Source: Porticoccaceae bacterium
Lineage (GTDB): Bacteria; Pseudomonadota; Gammaproteobacteria; Pseudomonadales; Porticoccaceae
Assembly (NCBI GenBank): GCA_002591625.1
Contig: PCDB01000065.1
Span: forward strand, 1-18,660
Direction of reading: 5' to 3'
DNA length: 18,660 bases
Position 1 is the first letter of the stretch. Each line of letters opens with the position of its first letter. A model generated the notes under the pieces. That model did not search any database. It was not told the DNA's origin and saw nothing but the letters and a program-made list of their open reading frames with translations. This document shows positions 9,378-16,665 of this stretch, in pieces. The translations under genes were made by a program, and so were the position numbers.

Positions 9378-10178
9378 GTGATGGGCATAATAAACATTAC
9401 GCCAGACTCTTTTTCAGATGGGGGAGAGTTATACACCACACGCCTAGACCTCGATAAGACTCTGTTCAAGGCTCACCACATGGTTGAAGCTGGGGCAGGG
9501 ATAATAGATGTTGGCGGCGAGTCTACCCGCCCTGGTGCGTTCGAGATAGGGGTTGAGGAGGAATTAAATCGGGTTGTACCCGTAGTGGAAGCACTAACAG
9601 CGAGATTTGACACGCCTATTTCCGTTGATACTAGCTCCTCAGAAGTCATCCGTGAAGCTGCTTCTGCTGGAGCAAGCCTTATTAATGACGTTCGGGCTTT
9701 AAGACGACCGGGAGCTTTAGAGGCTGTAGCTAAGACAAATCTTCCGGTCTGCCTAGTGCATATGCAGAACGAACCAGCTTCGATGCAAGTAGCGCCTACC
9801 TATAAGAATGTTGTCGCTGAAGTGAAGAGCTTTCTTCTTGCGCAGCGGAATCGTTGTTTGCTCGCAGGCATACCCTCACACAAAATCTTGATTGACCCAG
9901 GATTCGGTTTCGGTAAAACGACTGAGCATAACCTATGTCTTTTTAAATCCATTGACCAATTTGTTGAGACTAATGTACCTGTGCTGATTGGAGTTTCTAG
10001 GAAACGCTTTATTGGTGAACTTTTGAATGAAGCGCCTGACCAAAGGCTGATTGGAAGTGTTACCATGGCTTTATTGGCTGCGCAAGCTGGGGCATCTGTT
10101 CTGCGGGTGCACGATGTTAAAGAGACTAAGCAGGCATTGAGGCTATTGAGCTATACTGAAAAGCTCTCAGATACATAA
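9378..10178 (+). CDS. folP: Dihydropteroate synthase FolP
   Basis: Condenses dihydropterin pyrophosphate with p-aminobenzoate in folate synthesis and is the sulfonamide target. The coordinates use the first conventional start, GTG 9378 (ATG at 9381), giving 266 residues that begin directly inside the first conserved strand. Signatures present: MGIINITPDSFSDGG, GAGIIDVGGESTRPGA, ISVDTSSSEV, SLINDVRAL, VCLVHMQ, ILIDPGFGFGKT, VLIGVSRKRFIGEL and VLRVHDVKET. The frame is open upstream back to a TGA at 9318 and encodes plausible FolP sequence, so the real start may be an AUA at 9339 (279 residues, close to the usual length of about 280). The position between ftsH and glmM is canonical for gammaproteobacteria. 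Confidence 0.95.
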   Translation: MMGIINITPDSFSDGGELYTTRLDLDKTLFKAHHMVEAGAGIIDVGGESTRPGAFEIGVEEELNRVVPVVEALTARFDTPISVDTSSSEVIREAASAGASLINDVRALRRPGALEAVAKTNLPVCLVHMQNEPASMQVAPTYKNVVAEVKSFLLAQRNRCLLAGIPSHKILIDPGFGFGKTTEHNLCLFKSIDQFVETNVPVLIGVSRKRFIGELLNEAPDQRLIGSVTMALLAAQAGASVLRVHDVKETKQALRLLSYTEKLSDT

Positions 10179-10191
10179 AGCGATACAATAA

Positions 10192-11535
10192 ATGGCAGAA
10201 AAAATATTTGGTACTGATGGCATACGAGGTCGAGTGGGTGAGTACCCGATAACGGCCGATTTTGTGCTCAAGTTGGGATGGGCAGCTGGGCAAGTTTTGA
10301 CTCGAAGTTGCGAGGGTAAAAAGCATGTATTAATTGGCAAAGATACCCGAGTATCTGGATACATGTTTGAATCCGCTCTAGAGGCTGGTTTGATAGCCGC
10401 TGGTGTTGATGTTGGTATGCTTGGCCCAATGCCCACTCCGGCGGTGGCTTACTTGACGCGGGCTTTTCGCGCGTCCGCCGGTATTGTTATTAGCGCCTCT
10501 CATAACCCCTACCACGACAATGGCATCAAGTTTTTTGGATCCAACGGGTTCAAATTGCCGGATACCATAGAGGGAGAGATCGAAAATTTACTGACTAATC
10601 CGATACATACCAACAGCTCTGAGCATCTTGGTAAAGCAAGTAGAATAACAGATGCTGCTGGTCGCTACGTTGAATTTTGTAAGGCCAGTCTTCCCAATGG
10701 CTTCGGTCTTGGTGGACTTAGACTCGTTTTAGACTGCGCTAATGGCGCGACATATGGTGTCGCTCCAAAAGTTTTTGGTGAACTGGGAGCGGAGGTTTTT
10801 ACAATTGGCGCTGATCCAGATGGTTTTAATATCAATGATGGGTGTGGGTCCATGCATCTCTCTCAACTACAGAAAGCGGTGCGCGAGCATCGAGCTGATC
10901 TTGGGATAGCCTTCGACGGCGACGGCGATCGAGTTATGATGGTCGATCATAAAGGAGAAATTGTTGACGGGGATGAGTTGATCTTTATACTCGCGTTCTT
11001 TCGAAAAAAAACCTTGGGTTCATGCAATGGAGTAGCAGGCACTCTAATGACAAATGTTGGTTTGGAGCATGCTCTTTCGAATTTAAAAATCCCATTTGAG
11101 CGCACAAAAGTCGGAGACCGGTATGTTGTTGAGGCTTTGCTTAAAAATGGTTGGAGTCTGGGAGGGGAAGCATCAGGGCATCTTCTTTGTAGCGATATAA
11201 ACACAACCGGCGATGGTATTATTGGGGCTCTTCAAGTGATTCGTGCCCTCGAAGAGCAAGAAGTTGAATTGCATAAAGCAAAAAAAGCGATGTCAAAGTT
11301 TCCGCAGCGAATTGTAAATGTGCCTCGGAAAAAGGATAAAGATCTGACTCAAGATAAGCCTGTTCAGAGGGCAATCGCCCGAGCAGAAAAAAAATTGAAT
11401 GGAAAAGGCCGTATTCTCCTGCGACCCTCAGGCACTGAACCCATTGTCAGGGTTATGGTAGAGGGTAATGATCACATTCTGGTGAGTAGCCTTGCCGATG
11501 ATATAGCAGAAGTTGTTCGCCACTGCATCGCATGA
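10192..11535 (+). CDS. glmM: Phosphoglucosamine mutase GlmM
   Basis: Interconverts glucosamine-6-phosphate and glucosamine-1-phosphate, supplying UDP-GlcNAc for peptidoglycan and LPS, so it feeds the MurA step encoded earlier in the window. The 447 residues are full length. The N-terminal FGTDGIRG, the phosphoserine loop [20 protein letters not shown] (catalytic Ser103), the magnesium loop [13 protein letters not shown], the sugar-binding GGEASGH and the C-terminal phosphate-binding [16 protein letters not shown] are all visible. The ATG is 13 bp after folP with a weak ribosome binding site, which suggests co-transcription. A 126-bp gap follows before tpiA; it holds only a 4-bp GCGG/CCGC hairpin (about 11576-11589) without a T tract. 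Confidence 0.97.
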   Translation: MAEKIFGTDGIRGRVGEYPITADFVLKLGWAAGQVLTRSCEGKKHVLIGKDTRVSGYMFESALEAGLIAAGVDVGMLGPMPTPAVAYLTRAFRASAGIVISASHNPYHDNGIKFFGSNGFKLPDTIEGEIENLLTNPIHTNSSEHLGKASRITDAAGRYVEFCKASLPNGFGLGGLRLVLDCANGATYGVAPKVFGELGAEVFTIGADPDGFNINDGCGSMHLSQLQKAVREHRADLGIAFDGDGDRVMMVDHKGEIVDGDELIFILAFFRKKTLGSCNGVAGTLMTNVGLEHALSNLKIPFERTKVGDRYVVEALLKNGWSLGGEASGHLLCSDINTTGDGIIGALQVIRALEEQEVELHKAKKAMSKFPQRIVNVPRKKDKDLTQDKPVQRAIARAEKKLNGKGRILLRPSGTEPIVRVMVEGNDHILVSSLADDIAEVVRHCIA

Positions 11536-11661
11536 CAGCACCTTTTGATGGTTGAATAATTAGTTAACGTGCGGTAGCATCCGCGACCCGTTCAATTACA
11601 CATTCCATGTTGGGAACATAATGTAGTTGGCTACGGACCTAGAGTAGCGTAGGTAGGGAAA

Positions 11662-12399
11662 ATGTTAGTAGCTGGAAATTGGAAGATGAACGGGTTGCTA
11701 AATGATGCGGAGCATCTGGCCGAAAAATTGGCTTCGGGTAATACACAAAATAGAAACACTGAGGTAATTATTTTCCCTCCATTCCTCCATATTTCCGCTG
11801 TCGCGCGGATAGTGCAAAAATTTGACATAAAAACTGGAGGCCAGAATTGTTCAGTTGCAGAATCTGGCGCAAATACAGGTGAGATTAGTTGTGAAATGCT
11901 TCTCGATATAGGCTGCAGTCATGTGATAGTGGGTCACTCGGAGCGAAGATCCTTGCATGGTGAAACTGACGCTTTGGTGGCCAAAAAGTATGCAGCAGCG
12001 TTGGATGTTGGTTTGACACCGATATTGTGCGTCGGGGAGTCTCTCGAGCAGCACAATTCGGGAGAAACTGAAGAAGTTGTCGTCAGGCAGTTATCATCGG
12101 TAAGAGAAACAGTAGGACTTGGAGGGCTTTGTTCGGGTATCATAGCCTATGAACCTCTTTGGTCGATAGGTACTGGGCGTGCAGCTCTTCCCTCGAAGGT
12201 GCAGAGTGTGCATGAAACGATTCGTTCTTGCTTGGGGGACGAGGGTGCTAAAACAAGAATAGTTTATGGCGGGAGTTTGAATAGCCAAAATTCAGCAGCC
12301 ATGTTTGCTGAAAAAGACATAGATGGTGGATTAGTGGGAGGAGCCTCCTTGCAGGCTGAGGAGTTTTTGCGGATTATTAAAATGGCAGAACGACTATAA
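11662..12399 (+). CDS. tpiA: Triose-phosphate isomerase
   Basis: Interconverts dihydroxyacetone phosphate and glyceraldehyde-3-phosphate in glycolysis and gluconeogenesis. The 245 residues are slightly shorter than the 250-255 of many bacterial TIMs but complete. Active-site residues are Lys8 in GNWKMNG, His92 in IVGHSERR and Glu164 in AYEPLWSIGTGRAA; the phosphate-binding YGGSLN and GGLVGGASL loops are near the C-terminus. TAGG and GGG purine runs at about 11648-11658 precede the ATG. The TAA stop shares its last base with the secG ATG (TAATG), which indicates translational coupling. tpiA before secG is common in gammaproteobacteria other than Enterobacterales. Confidence 0.97.
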   Translation: MLVAGNWKMNGLLNDAEHLAEKLASGNTQNRNTEVIIFPPFLHISAVARIVQKFDIKTGGQNCSVAESGANTGEISCEMLLDIGCSHVIVGHSERRSLHGETDALVAKKYAAALDVGLTPILCVGESLEQHNSGETEEVVVRQLSSVRETVGLGGLCSGIIAYEPLWSIGTGRAALPSKVQSVHETIRSCLGDEGAKTRIVYGGSLNSQNSAAMFAEKDIDGGLVGGASLQAEEFLRIIKMAERL

Positions 12400-12761
12400 T
12401 GACAAACTATATTTTAATCTTTCATTTCATCGTTGCAGTTGCTTTGATTGGACTTATTTTATTGCAACAAGGCAAGGGAGCTGAAGCAGGAGCATCTTTC
12501 GGTGCTGGAGCCTCTCAGACGGTCTTTGGCAGTGGTGGAAGCTGGAACTTTTTCAGCAAATCTACAGCTTTGCTGGCGGCCGTTTTTTTTGCCACGAGCA
12601 TCAGTCTGGCGTTGGTAGCCAAAAATAGTTCTATTGTTGATGACGAGTTTTTGGCAGAGTCGGAAGAAGATACTGCAAAAGCCATCTTTGATCCAGATAT
12701 ACCCATCTCCGAAGGTGCCCGGGAAGCTGATAATGATTTAATGGATCTACCCGGAGAATAA
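12399..12761 (+). CDS. secG: Preprotein translocase subunit SecG
   Basis: Small accessory subunit of the SecYEG protein-export channel. The 120 residues have two transmembrane segments (about 4-22 and 55-72) separated by the conserved cytoplasmic loop LLQQGKGAEAGASFGAGASQ and a Gly/Ser-rich stretch ending in GGSWNFFSKSTA. The C-terminal tail is long and acidic, as in other proteobacterial SecG proteins. Its ATG overlaps the tpiA stop by one base, and the tRNA-Leu begins 10 bp after its TAA, so all three probably share a transcript. Confidence 0.95.
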   Translation: MTNYILIFHFIVAVALIGLILLQQGKGAEAGASFGAGASQTVFGSGGSWNFFSKSTALLAAVFFATSISLALVAKNSSIVDDEFLAESEEDTAKAIFDPDIPISEGAREADNDLMDLPGE

Positions 12762-12771
12762 CTAATGTGTG

Positions 12772-12856
12772 GCCCAAGTGGTGGAATTGGTAGACACGCT
12801 ATCTTGAGGGGGTAGTGGCGCAAGCCGTGCCGGTTCAAGTCCGGCCTTGGGCACCA
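12772..12856 (+). tRNA. tRNA-Leu(GAG)
   Basis: An 85-nt class II tRNA that folds completely. The acceptor stem GCCCAAG (12772-12778) pairs with CTTGGGC (12846-12852), followed by discriminator A and an encoded CCA (12854-12856). The anticodon stem CTATC/GGTAG encloses the loop TTGAGGG, with anticodon GAG at 12806-12808, which reads CUC and CUU leucine codons. The long variable arm GGC-GCAA-GCC typical of tRNA-Leu is present, and the T arm is GCCGG-TTCAAGT-CCGGC. The position after secG matches leuU of E. coli. No 3'-end duplication of this tRNA was spotted elsewhere in the window. Confidence 0.97.
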
Positions 12857-12943
12857 AATTAGAGTAACATAGCATCATTGTGCGAAAAAATATCTGAAAG
12901 ACCGCGTAATGCTTTACCACTTGGCACTGTCTTCTTCCTCGAC

Positions 12944-13840
12944 CTATTTCTGAAGCTTAAAACGACTGGCTGGTAACCCTTGAAAATTTGTTCTGTAAAT
13001 CAATAAACTGCCTGACTTGGGACGCTTTTTAAGACGCGAGTCACTTAAACTTAAGCGGGCTGTGGTTACCAACAGCAGGTTTAGATCATCGCCACCAAAC
13101 GCGACACACGAAGGTAGATCGACAGGTACCTCTAAAACAAGGCTTTTTTCTCCATCATGACGGTATCTTGCGATCTGCGCACCACCCCAATGCGCATTCC
13201 ACACGCCTCCATCACAGTCCACCGTCGACCCATCCGGAAACATGCCCTCTCCAGTTTTAGCGAAGGTTTCCTTGTCGGTAATGGTATTTTTCTCTGGATC
13301 ATACCGATATCTCCAGATCGTCTGCCGCGGGGAATCTGCGTGGTACAAAATTGAACCGTCGGGGCTCCAACAAAGTCCGTTAGAGGTTGTTATGTTACTT
13401 ATGTGCTCAGTTAAAGTATTTTGGGAATCGATGCAATATAAGGAGCCAAAAACTTTGGCTACTTCAGGCTTTTCCACCATCGTGCCTGCCCAAAATACTC
13501 CAAATGGGTCAATCTTTCCGTCATTGAATCGCAAGCCATAGGCTAAGATATCTGGACCGTAAAGCCACTGCACAGCTCCGGTGGATAAATCAAAAAAAGC
13601 GATCCCACAGTCAAAAGCTACGATTAACCTATGGTCATTTTCGACGAATCCAAAACACCCAACGCGATGCGGCGTATCCCAAGTCTTGAGTCTATCTGAT
13701 GCCAGATGGTACTCAAATAAAGTTGACCTCTCAATATCAGTCCACCAGATCGTCGACGTCGCTTCATTCCAAACAACTCCTTCACCAAGTTCATTTTGAA
13801 CATCAACGGTATGTATCAGTTCAGGTAATTCTTGTATCAC
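12944..13840 (-). CDS. SMP-30/gluconolactonase/LRE-family protein
   Basis: Six-bladed beta-propeller of the senescence-marker-30 family. Known members are Ca/Zn-dependent lactonases that open sugar lactones; the substrate here is unknown. I prefer GTG 13840 (298 residues, MIQELPEL then NELGEGVVW), which puts the metal-binding Glu of LGEG where the family has it. A TTG at 13942 would add 34 residues of unconvincing sequence. Further landmarks are IWWTDIERSTLF, the central SNGLCWSPDGSILYHADS with metal Asn, FPDGSTVDCDGGVWNAHWGG with the likely catalytic Asp, CVAFGGDDLNLLLVTTAR, and a C-terminal GSLLIY/GLPASRFK strand. It is transcribed towards the tRNA and ends 87 bp from it; no terminator hairpin is seen in between. 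It may belong functionally with the oxidoreductive genes downstream, which is inference only. Confidence 0.88.
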   Translation of the reverse strand: MIQELPELIHTVDVQNELGEGVVWNEATSTIWWTDIERSTLFEYHLASDRLKTWDTPHRVGCFGFVENDHRLIVAFDCGIAFFDLSTGAVQWLYGPDILAYGLRFNDGKIDPFGVFWAGTMVEKPEVAKVFGSLYCIDSQNTLTEHISNITTSNGLCWSPDGSILYHADSPRQTIWRYRYDPEKNTITDKETFAKTGEGMFPDGSTVDCDGGVWNAHWGGAQIARYRHDGEKSLVLEVPVDLPSCVAFGGDDLNLLLVTTARLSLSDSRLKKRPKSGSLLIYRTNFQGLPASRFKLQK

Positions 13841-15071
13841 AACTTTAGAGTCCCCATTCAGAGGGACGACAATACTTTTTTTGGGCTTGAATGTGAACTG
13901 ATTGATGAAGATTTCGATAGTTTTGTTACTTGTCGCAGACAAAAGCAGAAATCATTCGACTCGGAAGTAAAAGAACGGCGTAAGCAAGAACGGTTGAAGA
14001 AAAATAAAGTTTTAAAAAAGCTCCCGCCTGGGTTTTCGATGAGGGCTTATGCGGATTTCGAGCACGTCTCCACGACTGCTCATTAGGACGAAGGAAGCCA
14101 TTGCTGGAACAAACGCCCCGGCTCTGGTGATTTCTTTAGGGTAAGAAAACTGGTTTGGTCTAATCGTGAGTGCGCTTGCGGTCTATCTAGCACTTTTAAG
14201 ACTGAGCTGGGATGACCTCTAGGCGAGTAATATCAGGAGAAACCGCTTTTTTTTACCCAGTTCGGGTGAAGTAGTTAAATTGTAATAATTTTGTGTTCTA
14301 ATTTTGCCGTGATTAACCCAATAGAGCCCGTCTTTGAAAAATACTTGAGAGATAAGCCTCGCTTGAGCTCTAAGACCTATGAATTTGAGAATTCAAAAGT
14401 TTCTGATAATTTTCTTGCCTTGGAGCTATCTGGATGTGCAGCTGCGATGGAATGGAACAGTTCTCAGGTATGGGTTCTTATGATCGCACATTGATGGTTT
14501 GTAATCAGCGAACTGGAGGGAGATTAGAGTGTTAGGAAGAGAGAGATTGCACTGATTGGTTGGTAAAGCAAGTGTACAACGAGACCCCTATCATTAGGAA
14601 TGCTGATTATGAGGAGAAAAAAATTCAGGAGTTATTGGAGAGATTGGATTCCGTCAAACAGACACGCTCCAATCTAAAATCGGCTTTATGGATGCAATCG
14701 TGAGCGGTGTTACCTAAGAGCGGAATAATTGTCATCTGAAGATGCATGTGAATATAAGAAAAATCAAAACGAATCCTCCAATGAGGACGTTTTCTAGAAG
14801 ATAGAAAAGGTTCCTTCTTTTGATGAGTCCAAGCATACAAGGGGAAAGGTTTTCTCGATAATGCCTGTTTAAAGCCTCGCAAGTTATTATCAGTCGCAAC
14901 ACTCTCGATCTCACAATGTTTATTGTCTTAAAAATCACCTTCTGTCCGGAACGCAATTTGAAGCATTCAGTCCCTTAGAGATTTAAGAGTCACTTAGGTC
15001 TCTTTTCTTAATGCGTCTTGTTAGACTAGAAAACATCGGAACTTCTATGAGATGAGGGTCTTTCAATTATC
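13841..15071. other. 1.2-kb region without an intact recognisable gene
   Basis: No open frame here shows a known domain, a good ribosome binding site and a plausible length together. It contains short frames on both strands: a basic (+) frame at 13832-14086, a short hydrophobic (+) run ending in RLSWDDL and a TAG at about 14222, and a (-) frame at 14732-14956 ending in a hydrophobic segment. There is also a coding-like but interrupted stretch at 14291-14703, listed separately. A T8 run at 14248-14255 precedes, not follows, a small ACCC/GGGT hairpin, so it is not a terminator in the (+) direction. The region is best read as spacer plus possible gene debris. Confidence 0.5.
14291..14703 (+). 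pseudogene. Possible decayed coding sequence, unknown family
   Basis: Two adjacent frames have protein-like composition. The first, from GTG 14291, reads FAVINPIEPVFEKYLRDKP and continues for about 50 residues before losing its character near 14449. From 14449 a different frame continues (GMEQFSGMGSYDRTLMVCN) to a TAG at 14533-14535. It then stays open to TGA 14701-14703 with a charged, helix-prone segment (NADYEEKKIQELLERLDSVK). One frameshift plus one nonsense codon would join them. I do not recognise the family, and chance open frames cannot be excluded. Confidence 0.2.
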
Positions 15072-16310
15072 ATGAGAATGACAATATTGGGATCATGTAT
15101 TTTTTGTATCGTTTTTGTTGTTTTATTAATAACGCATTGTGCTGGTGGATTTAACAGTTTCTATTCTTCCTATTGGAGAGTTAGCAATGAGTACGACCGC
15201 AGGTTGACTCTTTTTGATGCATTGTCTGAGCAATCAAGGGGTATAGTTTTTGCAGGGGATTCTATAACTTATGCGGGTCCTTGGTCTGAACTTTTTCCTA
15301 AAAGCCAAACACATAATTTTGGTATCGATGGGGATACCACCGAAGGATTATTAGGGCGCATAGATGCAATAGGCCTAAGGCAGCCATCAAAAGTTTTTTT
15401 GATGATCGGCACGAATGACCTGTCCTTAGAGTTTTCGGAGGATGAGAGCATAAAAAATATATTGGAGACTAGCCGACAACTAGCAGCAGTTTCATCGGAA
15501 ACAGAGGTATTTATTCAAAGTATACTGCCAAGAGATATAGAATATCGTGAAAAAATAGAATCACTTAATAAAAAGTTGCAGGAGTCCTTGCCGAGCGAAG
15601 TCACGTGGATAAATCTCTACCCTCATTTTTTAGATGCTGAAGGGGAAGCAATAGCTCCTGAATTCAGTAATGATGAATTGCACCTGACGGGCAAAGGTTA
15701 TTTGCTTTGGAGGGAACTTATAACTGATCATGTTAATGACAAAGGTAGGAGTAGTGTTATGAAATTAGCACGCGCGCGAATAAACCCCGTCCCAGAGAGT
15801 GAATGGACAGTTGCACAGAGACGTTACCTCGAACCAATAAAAGGAAAGGCGCCCTTTTATAATATTTCGGCTACACTAGCGCGACACATAGAGGCTGCTG
15901 AAAAATTTAATGTCTGGGCTTATCATGTTATGGGTGATAGTTCCAAGCTTGATGGTCGACATAGAGAAATATTAATTCTTCGAGTGGGTTGGTTATGTGA
16001 CTCAGAGTATGAGTGGGGTCAGCATAAGATCTTTGCAAAAAACGAGGGGCTCAGTGACGAGGAGATTGAATGGATTAAGATTGGCTCGCAAGCTGAAGGT
16101 TGGAGCGATATCGAACGTGCCCTTCTAGATGCAGCCGATGAGCTTCACGAGAATAGCTTTGTTAGTGATCACACATGGGAAGTGCTTTCCAAGCAATATA
16201 CAGAGCAACAAATGATGGATTTGGTGTTCACTGTTGGGCAGTATCACATGGTTTCGATGGCCTTGAATTCGTTTGGCGTGCAACTCGATGATGGGGTTGA
16301 GGGTTTTTGA
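15072..16310 (+). CDS. SGNH/GDSL hydrolase fused to a CMD (AhpD-like) domain
   Basis: A single 412-residue frame with two unrelated parts. Residues 1-24 form a hydrophobic signal anchor. Residues about 57-220 are an SGNH hydrolase: AGDSIT with nucleophile Ser64, the NFGIDGDTTEG block, IGTND with Asn115, and DELH with Asp201 and His204, so the esterase/lipase catalytic set is complete. Residues 230-412 are a whole carboxymuconolactone-decarboxylase-like protein of the type that begins at RINPVPESEWT, with the core REILILRVGWLCDSEYEWGQH (Cys309, His318) and the C-terminal DLVFTVGQYHMVSMALNSFGVQL. The second cysteine of the AhpD CXXC is absent, so peroxidase-like activity is not expected. The CMD part starts exactly at an internal ATG with its own ribosome binding site. 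As a fusion the CMD part would be exported with the anchor, which is odd for a domain usually cytoplasmic. The real substrates are unknown. Confidence 0.85.
   Translation: MRMTILGSCIFCIVFVVLLITHCAGGFNSFYSSYWRVSNEYDRRLTLFDALSEQSRGIVFAGDSITYAGPWSELFPKSQTHNFGIDGDTTEGLLGRIDAIGLRQPSKVFLMIGTNDLSLEFSEDESIKNILETSRQLAAVSSETEVFIQSILPRDIEYREKIESLNKKLQESLPSEVTWINLYPHFLDAEGEAIAPEFSNDELHLTGKGYLLWRELITDHVNDKGRSSVMKLARARINPVPESEWTVAQRRYLEPIKGKAPFYNISATLARHIEAAEKFNVWAYHVMGDSSKLDGRHREILILRVGWLCDSEYEWGQHKIFAKNEGLSDEEIEWIKIGSQAEGWSDIERALLDAADELHENSFVSDHTWEVLSKQYTEQQMMDLVFTVGQYHMVSMALNSFGVQLDDGVEGF
15747..15761 (+). promoter_or_regulatory. Internal ribosome binding site and in-frame ATG for the CMD part
   Basis: AGGAG at 15747-15751 is followed, after 7 bases, by ATG 15759-15761, which is codon 230 of the fused frame and the expected first codon of a free-standing CMD protein (183 residues, MKLARARINPVPESEWT). 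Site and spacing are better than those of the upstream gene start (GAGGG 15054-15058, 13 bases from ATG 15072). This suggests a second, cytoplasmic product. Confidence 0.55.
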
Positions 16311-16495
16311 TTAGTGCTTCGGTCTCATTATAGCTGTTAAGGGTAAAACAGATGTTGGAAAAGATAACCAGGTCGTAATACTGGTTTCCATTCCTGACTG
16401 TTTCATAATAAAGTCGTGTTTCGGGCATTAATTCCAGCATAAGTTTTTATTATAAATGCAGCTTTTATTGCGCATAGACAACACAAAAACACTTA

Positions 16496-16524
16496 TTGAC
16501 AAAGCGTTAGACTCTTAATAGCAT
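16496..16524 (+). promoter_or_regulatory. Candidate sigma-70 promoter (distal) for the E1 genes
   Basis: A perfect TTGACA -35 box (16496-16501), a 17-base spacer and TAGCAT (16519-16524, 4 of 6 to TATAAT). The predicted transcript would start near 16531, about 135 bases before the E1 alpha ATG. It is the best -35 box noticed in the 355-bp gap 16311-16665, which otherwise shows no gene. Confidence 0.45.
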
Positions 16525-16584
16525 CCTCAACTGAGAGCAGAATTTCAGATAAGTTTTGCTCCCCACTGTGTGTACTCTTAATAG
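16511..16584 (+). repeat. Direct repeat ACTCTTAATAG, two copies 63 bp apart
   Basis: Identical 11-mers lie at 16511-16521 and 16574-16584. Both are followed by CATC, directly in the first copy and after one extra T in the second. Each copy is an imperfect palindrome around TTAA (CT-N-TTAA-N-AG). The first overlaps the -10 of the distal promoter; the second sits just upstream of the proximal extended -10. The 63-base period is about six helical turns. This would suit paired operators for a regulator, but no regulator gene is in view. Confidence 0.4.
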
Positions 16585-16591
16585 TCATCAG

Positions 16592-16600
16592 TGTTATAAA
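16592..16600 (+). promoter_or_regulatory. Candidate extended -10 promoter (proximal) for the E1 genes
   Basis: TG-T-TATAAA at 16592-16600 fits the extended -10 pattern TGnTATAAT with one mismatch. No good -35 is seen at 16-18 bases, as is usual for extended -10 promoters. A start near 16607 would give a leader of about 59 bases before the E1 alpha ATG. Confidence 0.35.
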
Positions 16601-16665
16601 AATAACGCGACCAGCATTTTTCTAGTGATGAGACGCGATTTAACTTGGTTTTAGAGAGGATTTAT

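Noticed and set aside
11576..11589. GCGG/CCGC hairpin in the glmM-tpiA gap as a terminator
   Set aside because: A 4-bp stem without a downstream T run; no support as a terminator or riboswitch.
13832..14086. Plus-strand open frame of 84 codons with a basic middle section (KERRKQERLKKNK)
   Set aside because: TTG start without a ribosome binding site, overlap with the 5' end of the SMP-30 gene, and no recognisable domain; kept only as possible debris.
14246..14275. Hairpin ACCC/GGGT next to a T8 run as a terminator
   Set aside because: The T run precedes the hairpin on the plus strand, and on the minus strand it is an A run; wrong polarity for an intrinsic terminator.
14732..14956. Minus-strand frame of 74 codons ending in a hydrophobic segment
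   Set aside because: No convincing ribosome binding site or homology that I recognise; A+T-rich sequence readily gives such hydrophobic runs by chance.
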